Below are positions 52,154-61,995 of a DNA stretch of 64,000 nucleotides, in pieces. Position numbers and translations under genes: made by a program. Within the stretch, counting starts at the first letter, position 1, and each line of letters starts with the position of its first letter. The stretch spans positions 1 to 64,000 of the forward strand of contig CAZEIH010000018.1 in NCBI GenBank assembly GCA_964512095.1, written 5' to 3'. This DNA comes from DTU013 sp964512095. Lineage in GTDB: Bacteria > Bacillota > Clostridia > Acetivibrionales > DTU013. Below the pieces are notes generated by a model, which was not told the DNA's origin, made no database searches, and saw only the letters and a list, made by a program, of their open reading frames with translations.

Positions 52154-53176
52154 TTACTGTACGTTTATGTATACCTGCTCTTCTGTGAAAAATCCATCTT
52201 TTATGACCACTTCATCAATATTGTCCTTCGTGACAAGCTGGGGCTTATAAATCTTGCAATTGACTTCGTATGTTCCGTTGAACATTTTGTCACAGGAGCC
52301 GAGGTCTTCATCCTTTGCCATTTTGACTGCGATCTCGGCCGCATCCTCCGCAAGGATGCGGATTGGCTTATATACGGTTGAGCCCTGCGTCCCTTCCACT
52401 ATTCTCCGGCAGGCGCTCAGTTCTGAATCTTGGCCTGTTACAAACACCTTTCCGGCGAGCCTGTTTTCACTCAAGGCTGTGATCGCCCCCGCTGCGAGTT
52501 GATCATTGGCAGCAATGATGGCATCAATCTCTTGTCCACTGTTCAATATATTGCTCACATAATCGTAAGAACCTTCATCACGCCAGAAATCTATCCATGT
52601 CTCACCAATGATTTTTATATCGCCTCCTTCAATATACGGTTCTAGTACGCTGTGATATCCTTCGTTCAGCATGAAGGAATTGTTGTCCCTTTTAGTGCCG
52701 TTCAGTATCAAATAATTCCCTGCAGGCACTTTTTCCGTTACAGCTGTACCCATCAAGTAACCTACCTCTGTGTTGTCAAAGGATATGTGAAAATCGATGT
52801 CCACATCCCTTATCATACGGTCATATGCAATCACCTTCACATCTCGGCTGTGTGCATATTTGATAAGATCCTTTAGGCTGTCTTTGTCAAAAGCAACAAT
52901 TACGAGGACGTCTACCCCCTGATCGACCATTTCGATCCCAATCTCTCTTTGTCGATTGCTATCCTCGTATGCATCCTTTACAATCACCTCTGCTCCAAGG
53001 TTCTCCGCCTTTGCTACAAATATGTCCCTGTCTCGCTGCCACCTTTCTACAGTCATCGTTTCATATATAAATCCTATTTTGAGTACGTCATCTTCGCTGC
53101 GAATAGATTTGTCCGATGTGCAGCCATTTAGAAATATAAACAGCACAGCCACTGACAAAGCAACTATCCGTTTCAT
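52154..53176 (-). CDS. Sugar-binding lipoprotein coupled to the YesN-like regulator
   Basis: The 340-residue periplasmic-binding protein of the ribose/xylose type is exported as a lipoprotein (lipobox LNGC, Cys at residue 19). The mature part shows KIGFIYETMTVERWQRD, AYDRM near residue 117 and GQDSE near 245, as in XylF/ChvE-like binding proteins. Its ATG overlaps the stop of the AraC-type regulator in ATGA, and the ribosome binding site GGAGG lies inside the regulator gene. No permease is adjacent, so it may act as a sugar sensor or a second receptor for the GguAB transporter. Confidence 0.85.
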   Translation of the reverse strand: MKRIVALSVAVLFIFLNGCTSDKSIRSEDDVLKIGFIYETMTVERWQRDRDIFVAKAENLGAEVIVKDAYEDSNRQREIGIEMVDQGVDVLVIVAFDKDSLKDLIKYAHSRDVKVIAYDRMIRDVDIDFHISFDNTEVGYLMGTAVTEKVPAGNYLILNGTKRDNNSFMLNEGYHSVLEPYIEGGDIKIIGETWIDFWRDEGSYDYVSNILNSGQEIDAIIAANDQLAAGAITALSENRLAGKVFVTGQDSELSACRRIVEGTQGSTVYKPIRILAEDAAEIAVKMAKDEDLGSCDKMFNGTYEVNCKIYKPQLVTKDNIDEVVIKDGFFTEEQVYINVQ

Positions 53177-54771
53177 AACAAACCTCCCTGGACCTGTTTT
53201 TGATAGTCTGTAGGGGATATTCCCTCATGCTTTTTGAACAATTTACTGAAATAATTGGGATCGCTGTATCCTGACATATAGCATATTTCTTTAATTGAGT
53301 ATCTGCTTTCTTTCATTAGTTTTTTCGCATTTTCGATTCGAACCGACGTTAATCTATCGATAAAATTTTCACCCGTTTCGCTTTTGTACAGCCTACTTAA
53401 ATACTGAGGGCTGATATGCACCTCCTTCGATATATCATCCAGATTCAGATCCTGGCTAAACCTTTCGCTTATGAGTATATTGGTCTGTTCAACTATTTTC
53501 CCGATACTACATTTCTTCCTAAGGCTGATTTCACAAGCTATATGCCTTATCGATTCTATACAAATCCGTTCGAACTCTTCACCTGACCTGCAGGAAAGTA
53601 TCTGTTTAATATAATATCCGGGCTCAGCTCTATCCTTGATTCCGTTTTCCGTGGCGACCCGCCGGACAGCCGCCATTATTTCAATAATTCTGTAATGAAC
53701 ATTCTCCTGTTCGAAAAAGCCGGGATATTTCCGGAATATATCGGACAAAATCGTCATACATCTTTGTACATCACCATTCTCAAGACCGATAATCAGTTTC
53801 TGCTCCTCGTTCACGATTTCATAACCCACTTCGTATATGTCAGGAGCAATATCGTCTATGTGGACTATCCTGCCCTCCTCATTGCAATTGAGCGCTTTCA
53901 ACGCTTCCTGATAAGAAATCATTATTTCCTGGTCATTATGAATCCTGCCTATCCCAACCTTGAAATCTATATTGTACTTTTCCTCCAATAAGTACATTAT
54001 ATCTTCAATACAGGTTATAGACTGCACTCTCTGCTTATATAAATCATCAATGCTCTGAGCAACATAGACCACTACCCTGTCTAGCATTACCGGGCCTATT
54101 ATGCATTTGCACTTGTATTTTAAGTTATTCTTAAAAACTGTATAAATCTCCTGATTATCAAGGCTATCACCTAATTGCGCTTCGTAATTGCCGCTTTTGC
54201 CTTTTTTATTGAATGTCATTACAAAAACAAAGCCCGCTTCATTTTCTATCTCGAAAAATTCCTTTTTATACTTGATGATATCGGTTTTTTCTACCTGAGT
54301 AAAGAGTAATGAATAAATAAAGCTGTGCTCTACGGCAGAAAGCATCTTTTCTATCCTCTCTTTCGCCTCAAGCTCCCATCTGTATTTGTGCCTTTCAGCG
54401 TCCAACTGGGCAACTATCCTTTTCAGTGTATCAACAAGCCTTTCCTTTTTCACAGGTTTTATCAGATATTCACTGACTCCCAGCTCAACAGCCTGTTTTG
54501 CATATTCAAAGAACTCATAAACAGATGCTATAACAATCTTTACATCCTTATGGACTTTCTTTATTTCCTTGATTGCATCAAGGCCGTTTATACCTGGCAT
54601 CTTGATATCCGTCAGTATTATATCAGGCTTTATTGTTAACGTTTTTTCAATCGCTTCTCTTCCGGATCTTGCAGTCTCGATAATTCTTATGTTACTGAAT
54701 TCCTTTTCAACAATATGCCTTACTGACTCAATCATTATTTGCTCATCATCGCATACCATAAGACTATACAC
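53173..54771 (-). CDS. yesN: AraC-family response regulator (YesN-like)
   Basis: About 532 residues. The receiver domain (1-120) carries VCDDEQ, the acceptor in DIILTDIKMPG near residue 54 and the Lys of YLIKPVKK near 104. A middle region of about 290 residues is typical of YesN proteins. The C-terminal AraC DNA-binding domain has two helix-turn-helices (LDDISKEVHISPQYLSRLY and IKEICYMSGYSDPNYFSKLF). The start is GTG 54771, with GGTGGTGAG upstream; the frame is open to 54846 but lacks a site. It should be phosphorylated by the LytS-like kinase 58 bases upstream and activate the neighbouring sugar transporter. Confidence 0.9.
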   Translation of the reverse strand: MYSLMVCDDEQIMIESVRHIVEKEFSNIRIIETARSGREAIEKTLTIKPDIILTDIKMPGINGLDAIKEIKKVHKDVKIVIASVYEFFEYAKQAVELGVSEYLIKPVKKERLVDTLKRIVAQLDAERHKYRWELEAKERIEKMLSAVEHSFIYSLLFTQVEKTDIIKYKKEFFEIENEAGFVFVMTFNKKGKSGNYEAQLGDSLDNQEIYTVFKNNLKYKCKCIIGPVMLDRVVVYVAQSIDDLYKQRVQSITCIEDIMYLLEEKYNIDFKVGIGRIHNDQEIMISYQEALKALNCNEEGRIVHIDDIAPDIYEVGYEIVNEEQKLIIGLENGDVQRCMTILSDIFRKYPGFFEQENVHYRIIEIMAAVRRVATENGIKDRAEPGYYIKQILSCRSGEEFERICIESIRHIACEISLRKKCSIGKIVEQTNILISERFSQDLNLDDISKEVHISPQYLSRLYKSETGENFIDRLTSVRIENAKKLMKESRYSIKEICYMSGYSDPNYFSKLFKKHEGISPTDYQKQVQGGLL

Positions 54772-54829
54772 AGACTCACCACCTACTCTATTTGTTTGTT
54801 TATTTCTGCAGCAACATCCTACGCTTTGC

Positions 54830-56332
54830 CTATTCAGGCTGCACACTGAAAGGTATCTTTAAAGTAATCTTCGTGCCCTTACCTAGAGCGCTGCTCACTT
54901 CTATTACATCCTCGCAGTAGAAAAACAGCCTCAGTCTCTGCACCACGTTGTATATTCCTATCCCTGTCACATGGCCTGATATATCATTTTCATCCTTTTG
55001 ACATTTCAGTATCCTTTGCCTTGTTTCCTCGCTCATACCGGCTCCGTTATCCTGAACACTTATTCTGACCACGGTATCACTTTTATCTAGGGAAACCTTT
55101 ATCACACCGCCATTTTCCATGTTTCCTATACCATGAATTGTAGCATTCTCCACCAGTGGCTGGATAATCAAAGGCGGAACATCTATATCTAGCAGGCTTT
55201 GATCTATGTCGTATTCAAATCTCATAATGTCGCCGAAACGTACGGAGAACAAGTCCTCGTATGCCCTTATAGTTTCCATCTCATCTTTGATCCTGACCGT
55301 TCTGTCCAGGCTCCTTACATTATATCTGAATATCATAGCCATATTGTCAAGGAAGGTCGATGTCCTATCTGCCCCTTCAATCATTGCAAGCTGGACGCCG
55401 GCATTTAGCGTGTTGAATAAAAAATGTGGGTTTATCTGCATTTGCAACGCCTTCATTTCCGCGTCTACAAGCAAGGACTGCATCCTTAGGTTTTCTATCT
55501 GCTGTTCTAGCAACTGTGATTCGGTGTCGGCCTTATTATGCAGTTCACTAATGTAATTTCTTATACTGTGCTTCATTGCATTAAATGCATTAGCCATTAT
55601 GCTAAGCTCGTCCTGTGAATGTACTTCAACATCATCAGCATCGAAATTGCCCTTGGACATCTCTTCGGCTGAATGTGCAAGCTTTATTATCGGTTTGGTC
55701 ATGTTATATGTCATGTAGAAAATCACCAGCACATTAAGCAATATTACCGATATTATCAATACCAGGTTCGCTGTACGCAATTTGTTCAAATTATCCGACA
55801 TGTTGAGATACTGAGTGGTATTGATGTTTAAAATGTTCAGATTAAGGCGGTCGGTATATGTTCGGATATATCCGGATATACGGTTTGCCTCGGCATACCT
55901 GGCAATATACTCATCTGCGTTACCAATTCTTTTTGCATTTACAGCCGCTTCAGTTTCACTAAAATACGATTCCACCATATATGCAATGTCCTTGTAGATC
56001 AGGTCATTTTGGCTGTATATACCCTGTAGTTCATCAAACATGCTCTTTGCCTTTTCGTTTATAATTTCCTTATACCTATAATAGTTGATCAGGTTGTCCG
56101 AATCAGAGGTAACAAGGTAGTTAGTTAGATTGGCATTTACCTCATGCATATCATTGAGGAATTGTTCAATTTCAACATTATCAGCAAACATATCATCCAT
56201 TTTCTCAATTATGTTGCTGGATAATCCTAAAATAAATATGCTGGCAGCACTCGCTAGAATCATAGTTAGAACAAAAATCGCGATAATTTTTGACTTTATG
56301 CTGTTGAACATCCTACCCCAAATGTCTTTCAT
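54830..56332 (-). CDS. Membrane sensor histidine kinase (LytS/YesM-like)
   Basis: A 500-residue kinase with membrane segments at about 14-36 and 190-212 enclosing a mostly helical extracellular domain. A HAMP domain (about 213-265) and coiled coil follow. The His_kinase domain contains QINPHFLFNTLN with the phospho-acceptor His near residue 301. The HATPase has VENATIHGIGN, VQDNGAGM and GIGIYNVVQRL. It lies between a membrane-anchored sugar-binding protein and the YesN-like regulator. That order is the XylFII-LytS-YesN layout, in which the binding protein presents the sugar to the kinase. Confidence 0.92.
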   Translation of the reverse strand: MKDIWGRMFNSIKSKIIAIFVLTMILASAASIFILGLSSNIIEKMDDMFADNVEIEQFLNDMHEVNANLTNYLVTSDSDNLINYYRYKEIINEKAKSMFDELQGIYSQNDLIYKDIAYMVESYFSETEAAVNAKRIGNADEYIARYAEANRISGYIRTYTDRLNLNILNINTTQYLNMSDNLNKLRTANLVLIISVILLNVLVIFYMTYNMTKPIIKLAHSAEEMSKGNFDADDVEVHSQDELSIMANAFNAMKHSIRNYISELHNKADTESQLLEQQIENLRMQSLLVDAEMKALQMQINPHFLFNTLNAGVQLAMIEGADRTSTFLDNMAMIFRYNVRSLDRTVRIKDEMETIRAYEDLFSVRFGDIMRFEYDIDQSLLDIDVPPLIIQPLVENATIHGIGNMENGGVIKVSLDKSDTVVRISVQDNGAGMSEETRQRILKCQKDENDISGHVTGIGIYNVVQRLRLFFYCEDVIEVSSALGKGTKITLKIPFSVQPE

Positions 56333-56353
56333 AAACTGTCTGCCTCATTACTT

Positions 56354-57358
56354 CTAATCTATATTTATGGCTGTATATATATCTGTTGCGACATTTACAT
56401 AACTCGACTGAAATGAATCTCCAACGCTACCACACAACACCTCCACAGCCTTATACCCTGCATTATACCCATTCCTGTCCATTACCCCGAGAATAATGTC
56501 CTTTCTGATATAATACTTGATTTCATCCGTTACACCTGTACCGACTATGCTAACTTCCCCTACAAGGTTTCGTTCTACGATTACACGCGCTGCTGCTGTT
56601 GTATCCTTGGCGTTTGTGCAGAATATCACGTCGACATCCGGGTGTTGTGTCAATATTTCTCTCGTCAGATCTTCCGCACCAAGCAAATCACTGTTCCTGT
56701 ACAATGTACAAAGCAGGTTTATCTTTTTTTCACTTTCAATTACACTTGTTATTCCACTCATCATAATATCACTCTGCAGCATTACAGTCGTGTCGGTCCC
56801 GCTTCGGCTTGCATCCGATAAGATTACCGCCAGATTGACCGGTGTATCCTTGTCTGATGCTTGAGTAATAAGCTTTGCCGCTTTTACTCCATAATCATAG
56901 AAGTTGTTTCCCACATATGATAGCCTATTACTGTCGATAGCCTCCACCAATCCAACTACAATGTGTATCCCAGACGTTGCCGCATTGTTTAATGCATCCG
57001 AATATTCGGTGGAATTCTCGCAGTTTACAATAATGCCGTCAACCCTTGATTTGTTTGCGATGTTAATATACTCTATGGTTTTATCAATGCTGTCCGGATC
57101 GGATATAGGATTGTATTCGATTGCAACATTATAAACTTTTCCGGCTTCAAATACGCCTTCCTTAAAGCTCTGCCAATACTCATCGTCTCTGGAATTTATT
57201 ATTAATGAAAAGTGATATTTCGGATTCTCGCCAAATACATTTGTGGCATTTCCGTCATAGACCTTATTGACCGTATTGAAATAGTATGCAGCCGTTGTCG
57301 CAGATGCAACAACGGTGGCAAATAGAAGGGCTACTGATATTTTGTACAACCATTTCAT
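56354..57358 (-). CDS. Membrane-anchored sugar-binding protein, XylFII-like sensor
   Basis: The 334-residue protein has one N-terminal hydrophobic segment (about residues 5-27) and no lipobox Cys or clear cleavage site, so it is probably tethered. The remainder is a Peripl_BP_4 sugar-binding fold (FSLIINSRDDEYWQSF near residue 45, then GIIVNCENS near 104). It starts the operon with the LytS-like kinase (21-base gap) and the YesN-like regulator. By analogy with clostridial XylFII, it senses sugar for the kinase rather than feeding a transporter. The start is ATG 57358, with GGAGGGGG upstream. Confidence 0.82.
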   Translation of the reverse strand: MKWLYKISVALLFATVVASATTAAYYFNTVNKVYDGNATNVFGENPKYHFSLIINSRDDEYWQSFKEGVFEAGKVYNVAIEYNPISDPDSIDKTIEYINIANKSRVDGIIVNCENSTEYSDALNNAATSGIHIVVGLVEAIDSNRLSYVGNNFYDYGVKAAKLITQASDKDTPVNLAVILSDASRSGTDTTVMLQSDIMMSGITSVIESEKKINLLCTLYRNSDLLGAEDLTREILTQHPDVDVIFCTNAKDTTAAARVIVERNLVGEVSIVGTGVTDEIKYYIRKDIILGVMDRNGYNAGYKAVEVLCGSVGDSFQSSYVNVATDIYTAINID

Positions 57359-57770
57359 TTCTTCGCCCCCTCCATATTGAAGGTAGTGTAAAGTCATTTA
57401 CACTTAGTTTGTATTGTTGTATGCGGCTCAACTGATCAAGATTCTAGTAGCTGCTCAAATTAGCAGCTAATGGGAAGGTTAGTTCTGTTTTCAGTCAACA
57501 TAAATGCATGTTTCGCCATTTATGTTGACTGGATGGTTAAAATTCCCATTATCTTCTTCAAGTTTTATCCCTATACCTGCATATTTGAGCAATCTATCAG
57601 CCAAGCGCGTCCCAAACCTGCATATTTGAGCAACGTGCTAAATCCTTTAGCTGTTTTTCATAAGCCGCTTTACACTATCATATTGAAAATGAAAGCTCTT
57701 TCGTAAATTATCAGATTATCTTATTCATTATACCATAAAAGGAATGAAAAAAAGAAATTAGTATTAATGA
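57359..57770. promoter_or_regulatory. Regulatory region upstream of the sensor operon with strong inverted repeats
   Basis: No gene. TAGCTGCT/AGCAGCTA (57448-57455 and 57462-57469) forms one hairpin. A 14-bp perfect inverted repeat, CAGTCAACATAAAT (57492-57505) and ATTTATGTTGACTG (57518-57531), forms another. CCTGCATATTTGAGCAA occurs twice as a direct repeat (about 57578 and 57617). These may be operators, attenuation structures, or both for the XylFII-like operon. Confidence 0.5.
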
Positions 57771-57817
57771 AAAAGGGGCTGTCCCTAATCAGATTTATCT
57801 GATCCTAGGGCAGCCCC
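57771..57817 (-). terminator. Rho-independent terminator of the ChvE-GguAB operon
   Basis: On the minus strand GGGGCTGCCCTAGGATCAGA pairs with TCTGATTAGGGACAGCCCC around a short loop, followed by TTTTTCATT. It lies 26 bases past the permease stop. Confidence 0.88.
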
Positions 57818-57842
57818 AGTCATTATGTTTGCTTTGCCTTAG

Positions 57843-59129
57843 TTATCCGAGCCTGGACTTTGATTTTGAGTACATGTCAAATGCGACAGCACCCAGCACT
57901 ACTAGCCCCTTTGCAACAGACTGTAAAAATACGTTCATACCCATAATTGACATACCATTGTTCATAACGCCCATAATAAAGGCACCTATAACAGCACCCC
58001 ATATAGTTCCTATGCCACCGTACGCAGAAGCGCCTCCTATAAAGCATGCCCCGATTGCGTCAAGCTCAAAGTTTGCTCCGACATTAGGTGAGGCTGCGTT
58101 CAATCTTCCTGCAGTAACTATTCCCGCTACTCCAGCTAAAAGTCCCATATTCGAGTACACTAGGAACATCAACTTTTTAGTGTTGACCCCTGAAAGCTCT
58201 GCAGCCTTTTTGTTTCCTCCTATGGCGTAAATATGCCGCCCAGTTACAGTTTTAGTCGCAATAAATGTGTATATAGCATATAAAATAGCCAGTAAAATCA
58301 GTAGAATAGGCATGCCATCATCCATCGCAAGCCAGTATGAGAATATGTTGATAACGAGGAAAAATGTAATGAGCTTTGCGATAATCGATTTGAGAGGCGG
58401 TACCTCGTAACCACGCTCCATCTTACTTTTCCTGTTGAAAATCATTACCAGCACATAAATGATTGATAAAGTAAGCCCTACAAGAAGCATCGTTGCATTC
58501 AAAAACTCTGCTTTGTTTTCCAACTGCAGCAAATCACCAATGTGTAAAAAATCCGGGATTAAATTCGGAGCAATATCAGGAACCGAACCACTACCGATGG
58601 TAACGTACAGACCTGATAGCGGCAAGGTCTGACCATTCAGTATTATGTTATTGATTCCACGAAAAACAAGCATACCCGCTAATGTTGTGATAAAAGGTGG
58701 CACCTTGACATACGCTATCCAAAAGCCTTGCCAGAAGCCCGCTAAAAGTCCTGTAATAAGGCTGATGATAATGGCAAGCCAAGAGGGCAGACCCATTGTT
58801 GTTGCCATTAAGCCCGACATGGCGCTTACTAGGGCAACCAGAGAGCCCACCGCAAGATCGATGTTGCCGCCGGTCAATATACAAAACAGCATTCCTATTG
58901 CTAGTATTAGCACATAAGCGTTTTGTCGCACCAGCATGGTCACGTTTCTTGGCCATATGATCCTACCATTGGTCATCACTCCAAAAAATATCATAATAGC
59001 AAGAAGGGCAACAATCATACCATATTGCCGCATATTACGGTTTACCAGATCATTAAAACGTGTTGATTTTGCCCTTAATGGGTTTATTATTAACTTTAAT
59101 AGTTTCATTATTACCTTAAATAGGTACAT
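57843..59129 (-). CDS. gguB: Multiple-monosaccharide ABC transporter permease (GguB/XylH-like)
   Basis: The 428-residue membrane protein has about ten or more membrane segments. It is longer than RbsC and in the size range of GguB/XylH permeases. The GGNIDLAVGSLVAL block near residue 90 and IGGNKKAAELSGVNTKK near 305 are typical of the family. A cytoplasmic loop near 236-248 is highly charged. It is the last gene of the transporter operon, 12 bases after the ATPase gene, and a strong terminator follows. Confidence 0.9.
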   Translation of the reverse strand: MYLFKVIMKLLKLIINPLRAKSTRFNDLVNRNMRQYGMIVALLAIMIFFGVMTNGRIIWPRNVTMLVRQNAYVLILAIGMLFCILTGGNIDLAVGSLVALVSAMSGLMATTMGLPSWLAIIISLITGLLAGFWQGFWIAYVKVPPFITTLAGMLVFRGINNIILNGQTLPLSGLYVTIGSGSVPDIAPNLIPDFLHIGDLLQLENKAEFLNATMLLVGLTLSIIYVLVMIFNRKSKMERGYEVPPLKSIIAKLITFFLVINIFSYWLAMDDGMPILLILLAILYAIYTFIATKTVTGRHIYAIGGNKKAAELSGVNTKKLMFLVYSNMGLLAGVAGIVTAGRLNAASPNVGANFELDAIGACFIGGASAYGGIGTIWGAVIGAFIMGVMNNGMSIMGMNVFLQSVAKGLVVLGAVAFDMYSKSKSRLG

Positions 59130-59141
59130 TTATTATTCCCC

Positions 59142-60677
59142 CTATCGCCCTGCAGAACTCTCTATTATTGTACGCATGATATCTTCCTGTGTCGCCTCAC
59201 TCGTCTTCATTTCTCCTACTACACGTCCCTCGTTCATTATGTACAAGCGGTCGGTGATCCCCAATATTTCAGGCAGCTCTGAAGAAATCATGATGACACA
59301 TTTTCCGGCATCTGCCAACTGCAGGATTATCTTATAAATCTCATACTTTGCCCCAACGTCTATTCCTCTCGTTGGTTCGTCTAGTATCAGCACATCGGGG
59401 GAAGCAAATATCCACTTGCTGAGCACCACCTTTTGCTGGTTTCCTCCCGAAAGATTGCCTGCTTTTTGAAACACACTTGATGACTTTATGCTGAACCTAT
59501 CACTGTAATCTTTTCCAGCAATTATTTCTTCGTCCTCATTTATGACAAGACCTTTTGTAATTGCACTTAAATTAGCCAAGGTGATGTTCTGTTTAATGTC
59601 ATGTATATGCACCAATCCTGCCGTTTTCCTATCTTCGGTAGCATAAGCTATTCCATTGGCTATTGCCTGTCCAATTTTGTTCAACACAATCTTTTTGCCG
59701 TCTTTTATAAGCTGTCCGCTTATCTTTTTGCCATATGCCTTGCCAAAAACACTCATTGCAAGCTCTGTTCTCCCCGCTCCCATGAGGCCATAAAGTCCAA
59801 CTATTTCGCCTTTTCTAAAATACATATTGATATTATTTATGACGACTCTTTCCTCATCAAGTGGATCATGCACACACCAGTCCTTAATCTCAAAACCAAT
59901 CTCACCTGCCTTTGTGACATGCTTCGGGAAACGGTCCGTAAGCTCACGGCCAACCATAACCTTTATTATCCGGCTTTCACTGACAGGCACTGTGTTGTCC
60001 AAAGTCTCTATGGTTTTTCCGTCTCGCAGGACAGTTATGTCATCTGCGATTTTTATGACTTCATGGAGCTTATGGGAAATCATGATACATGTAAGACCAT
60101 ACTCTTTATTTAGCGAGCGTAAAAGCTCAAGAAGGTGATTGGAATCATCGTCATTAAGAGCAGCTGTAGGCTCGTCGAGTATAAGAAGCTCACAGTTCTT
60201 GGACAAGGCCTTTGCTATCTCAACAAGCTGCTGTTTGCCAACACCTATGTTTTTGACCAGCGCGTTATAGCTTTCATTAAGCCCAATTTTCTTCATTAAC
60301 TTAATAGCTTCTGTGTTGGTTTCATCCCAATTTATTATGCCCTTCCTCGCTCTTTCATTTCCCATGAAAATGTTCTCAGCGACGGTCATGAATGGGCTGA
60401 GTGCCAGCTCCTGATGGATAATTGCAATACCCGCAGCTTCACTGTCACGTATGCTTTTATACTTACACTTCGCCCCTTTGTAGACTATATCACCGGTATA
60501 TGAACCATATGGATATATTCCACTCAAGACATTCATCAGCGTAGATTTACCAGCTCCGTTTTCCCCCACCAATGCATGTATCTCGCCCTTTTTCACATTA
60601 AAGGTTACATTGCTAAGAGCCTTGACTCCAGGAAACTCTTTAGTTATGTTTTTCATTTCAAGGATATATTCAGACAT
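59142..60677 (-). CDS. gguA: Multiple-monosaccharide ABC transporter ATP-binding protein (GguA/XylG-like)
   Basis: A 511-residue tandem ATPase. The first half has Walker A GENGAGKST near residue 39, signature VGKQQLVEIAKAL and Walker B LLILDEPTAAL. The second half has a degenerate Walker A (GLMGAGRTEL), signature LSGGNQQKVVLSKW near 400 and LILDEPTRGID. One active and one degenerate nucleotide site is normal for monosaccharide importers of this class. It powers import through the permease encoded just downstream. A stem-loop separates it from the binding-protein gene, allowing lower expression. Confidence 0.93.
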   Translation of the reverse strand: MSEYILEMKNITKEFPGVKALSNVTFNVKKGEIHALVGENGAGKSTLMNVLSGIYPYGSYTGDIVYKGAKCKYKSIRDSEAAGIAIIHQELALSPFMTVAENIFMGNERARKGIINWDETNTEAIKLMKKIGLNESYNALVKNIGVGKQQLVEIAKALSKNCELLILDEPTAALNDDDSNHLLELLRSLNKEYGLTCIMISHKLHEVIKIADDITVLRDGKTIETLDNTVPVSESRIIKVMVGRELTDRFPKHVTKAGEIGFEIKDWCVHDPLDEERVVINNINMYFRKGEIVGLYGLMGAGRTELAMSVFGKAYGKKISGQLIKDGKKIVLNKIGQAIANGIAYATEDRKTAGLVHIHDIKQNITLANLSAITKGLVINEDEEIIAGKDYSDRFSIKSSSVFQKAGNLSGGNQQKVVLSKWIFASPDVLILDEPTRGIDVGAKYEIYKIILQLADAGKCVIMISSELPEILGITDRLYIMNEGRVVGEMKTSEATQEDIMRTIIESSAGR

Positions 60678-60820
60678 TATCTGCTCCTTTATAACACTTC
60701 TGTTTAAGAATAATTATTCTTTCGAAAAAATCTATTACCCCCGTAGTAACTAGATGAGGCTGAACCTAATCATTTTGCAGTTAGTCCACAACCAAAGCTC
60801 AGGTTCACTTCCCCGTATTA

Positions 60821-60851
60821 AAAATGGCGGCAGCTAGGCTGCCGCCATTTT
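60821..60851 (-). terminator. Intercistronic stem-loop/partial terminator after chvE-like gene
   Basis: AAAATGGCGGCAG pairs perfectly with CTGCCGCCATTTT around CCTAG, 13 bases after the binding-protein stop and about 140 bases before the ATPase start. It probably gives more binding protein than transporter mRNA. Confidence 0.75.
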
Positions 60852-60863
60852 GATTTACCTTGC

Positions 60864-61949
60864 TTATTTTGCGTCTGGTATATCTTCTAACTTATAGTAT
60901 TTAGTGTCTACGAGCAATGCTTTCCAGTTATCTTTGTTAGCAAACTTGATCTCGCAGTTGTAGGAAGGAACATCGATATTACCGTTGTTATAGCTTGCAT
61001 TTGTTGGAACCGTCTGTCCAGCAAGTATAGCATCAGTCATAGCAATAACCTGATCTGCGAGAGTTCTGGTATCCTTGAAAATAGACATCGACTGTTCGCC
61101 GCGGATAATCTGGCCTACATTGATCTTGTCGCAGTCCTGACCAGTAAGTATTGGGAATGCCTTTGCAGATGAGCCGTAACCAGCTGACTTCAGTGAAGCT
61201 ACGATACCCTGTGCAAGGCTATCATTAGGAGAGAGAACTACATCGATGTTTTTGTCTGCGTAATAAGCGGTCAGAAGGTTATCCATTCTGTCCTGAGCTC
61301 CCTTGGATTCCCAGTTTGTGATAGCGATCTGATCTGGGAATACAGTTTGTCCGGATTTGACAACGAGTACGCCATTGTCTATATAAGGCTGCAGAACATC
61401 CATAGCACCCTGGTTAAACAGTTTTGCGTTATTGTCGCCTGGGTCACCGCCGAAGCATTCCATCGAGAATGGGCCTTTTTCACCTTTGTCAAGTCCAAGC
61501 TCGCCGACGATAAACTCGCCCTGCATCTTACCAACACCATAGTTATCGAATGTGGCATAGTAGTCGCACTTGTCAGTGTTTGTTATCAACCTGTCATAAG
61601 CTATTACAGGAATATTCTTAGCTTTTGCCTGCTGAAGAACTCCACCTAGCGCGCCACCGTCGATGGAAGCGATAACAAGAACATCGCATCCCATAGTGAT
61701 CTGGTTTTCAATCTGGTTATTCTGAGTATCCTGTGTGTTGTCGGCATACTGAATATCTACTTTGTATCCCTTTGCTTCCAGGGCAGCCTTCACGTTGGCG
61801 CCGTCCTCATTCCATCTCTGGAGTGATTTTGTGGGCATGGTTACTCCAACAAGCTTGGCATCTTTGGATCCTCCTGGCTGGCCGCAACCTGCGAAAACAA
61901 CTGCCATCATAGCCAGTACCAATACTAACACGACTAACTTCTTTGCCAT
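60864..61949 (-). CDS. chvE: Multiple-monosaccharide-binding lipoprotein (ChvE/XylF-like)
   Basis: About 361 residues. The lipoprotein signal peptide ends in the lipobox FAGC (Cys near residue 21). The mature protein follows the ChvE pattern: GVTMPTKSLQRWNEDG near residue 35, VIASIDGGAL near 91, VIAYDRLI near 112 and LTGQDCD near 268. It delivers sugars such as xylose, galactose or glucose to GguAB; the exact sugar cannot be read. The start is ATG 61949, with GGAGG seven bases upstream; the ATG at 61955 is too close to that site. First gene of the operon. Confidence 0.92.
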   Translation of the reverse strand: MAKKLVVLVLVLAMMAVVFAGCGQPGGSKDAKLVGVTMPTKSLQRWNEDGANVKAALEAKGYKVDIQYADNTQDTQNNQIENQITMGCDVLVIASIDGGALGGVLQQAKAKNIPVIAYDRLITNTDKCDYYATFDNYGVGKMQGEFIVGELGLDKGEKGPFSMECFGGDPGDNNAKLFNQGAMDVLQPYIDNGVLVVKSGQTVFPDQIAITNWESKGAQDRMDNLLTAYYADKNIDVVLSPNDSLAQGIVASLKSAGYGSSAKAFPILTGQDCDKINVGQIIRGEQSMSIFKDTRTLADQVIAMTDAILAGQTVPTNASYNNGNIDVPSYNCEIKFANKDNWKALLVDTKYYKLEDIPDAK

Positions 61950-61995
61950 AATCATTCCTCCGTAATTTTTATTTATTTATCAATGTAAATTCTAT

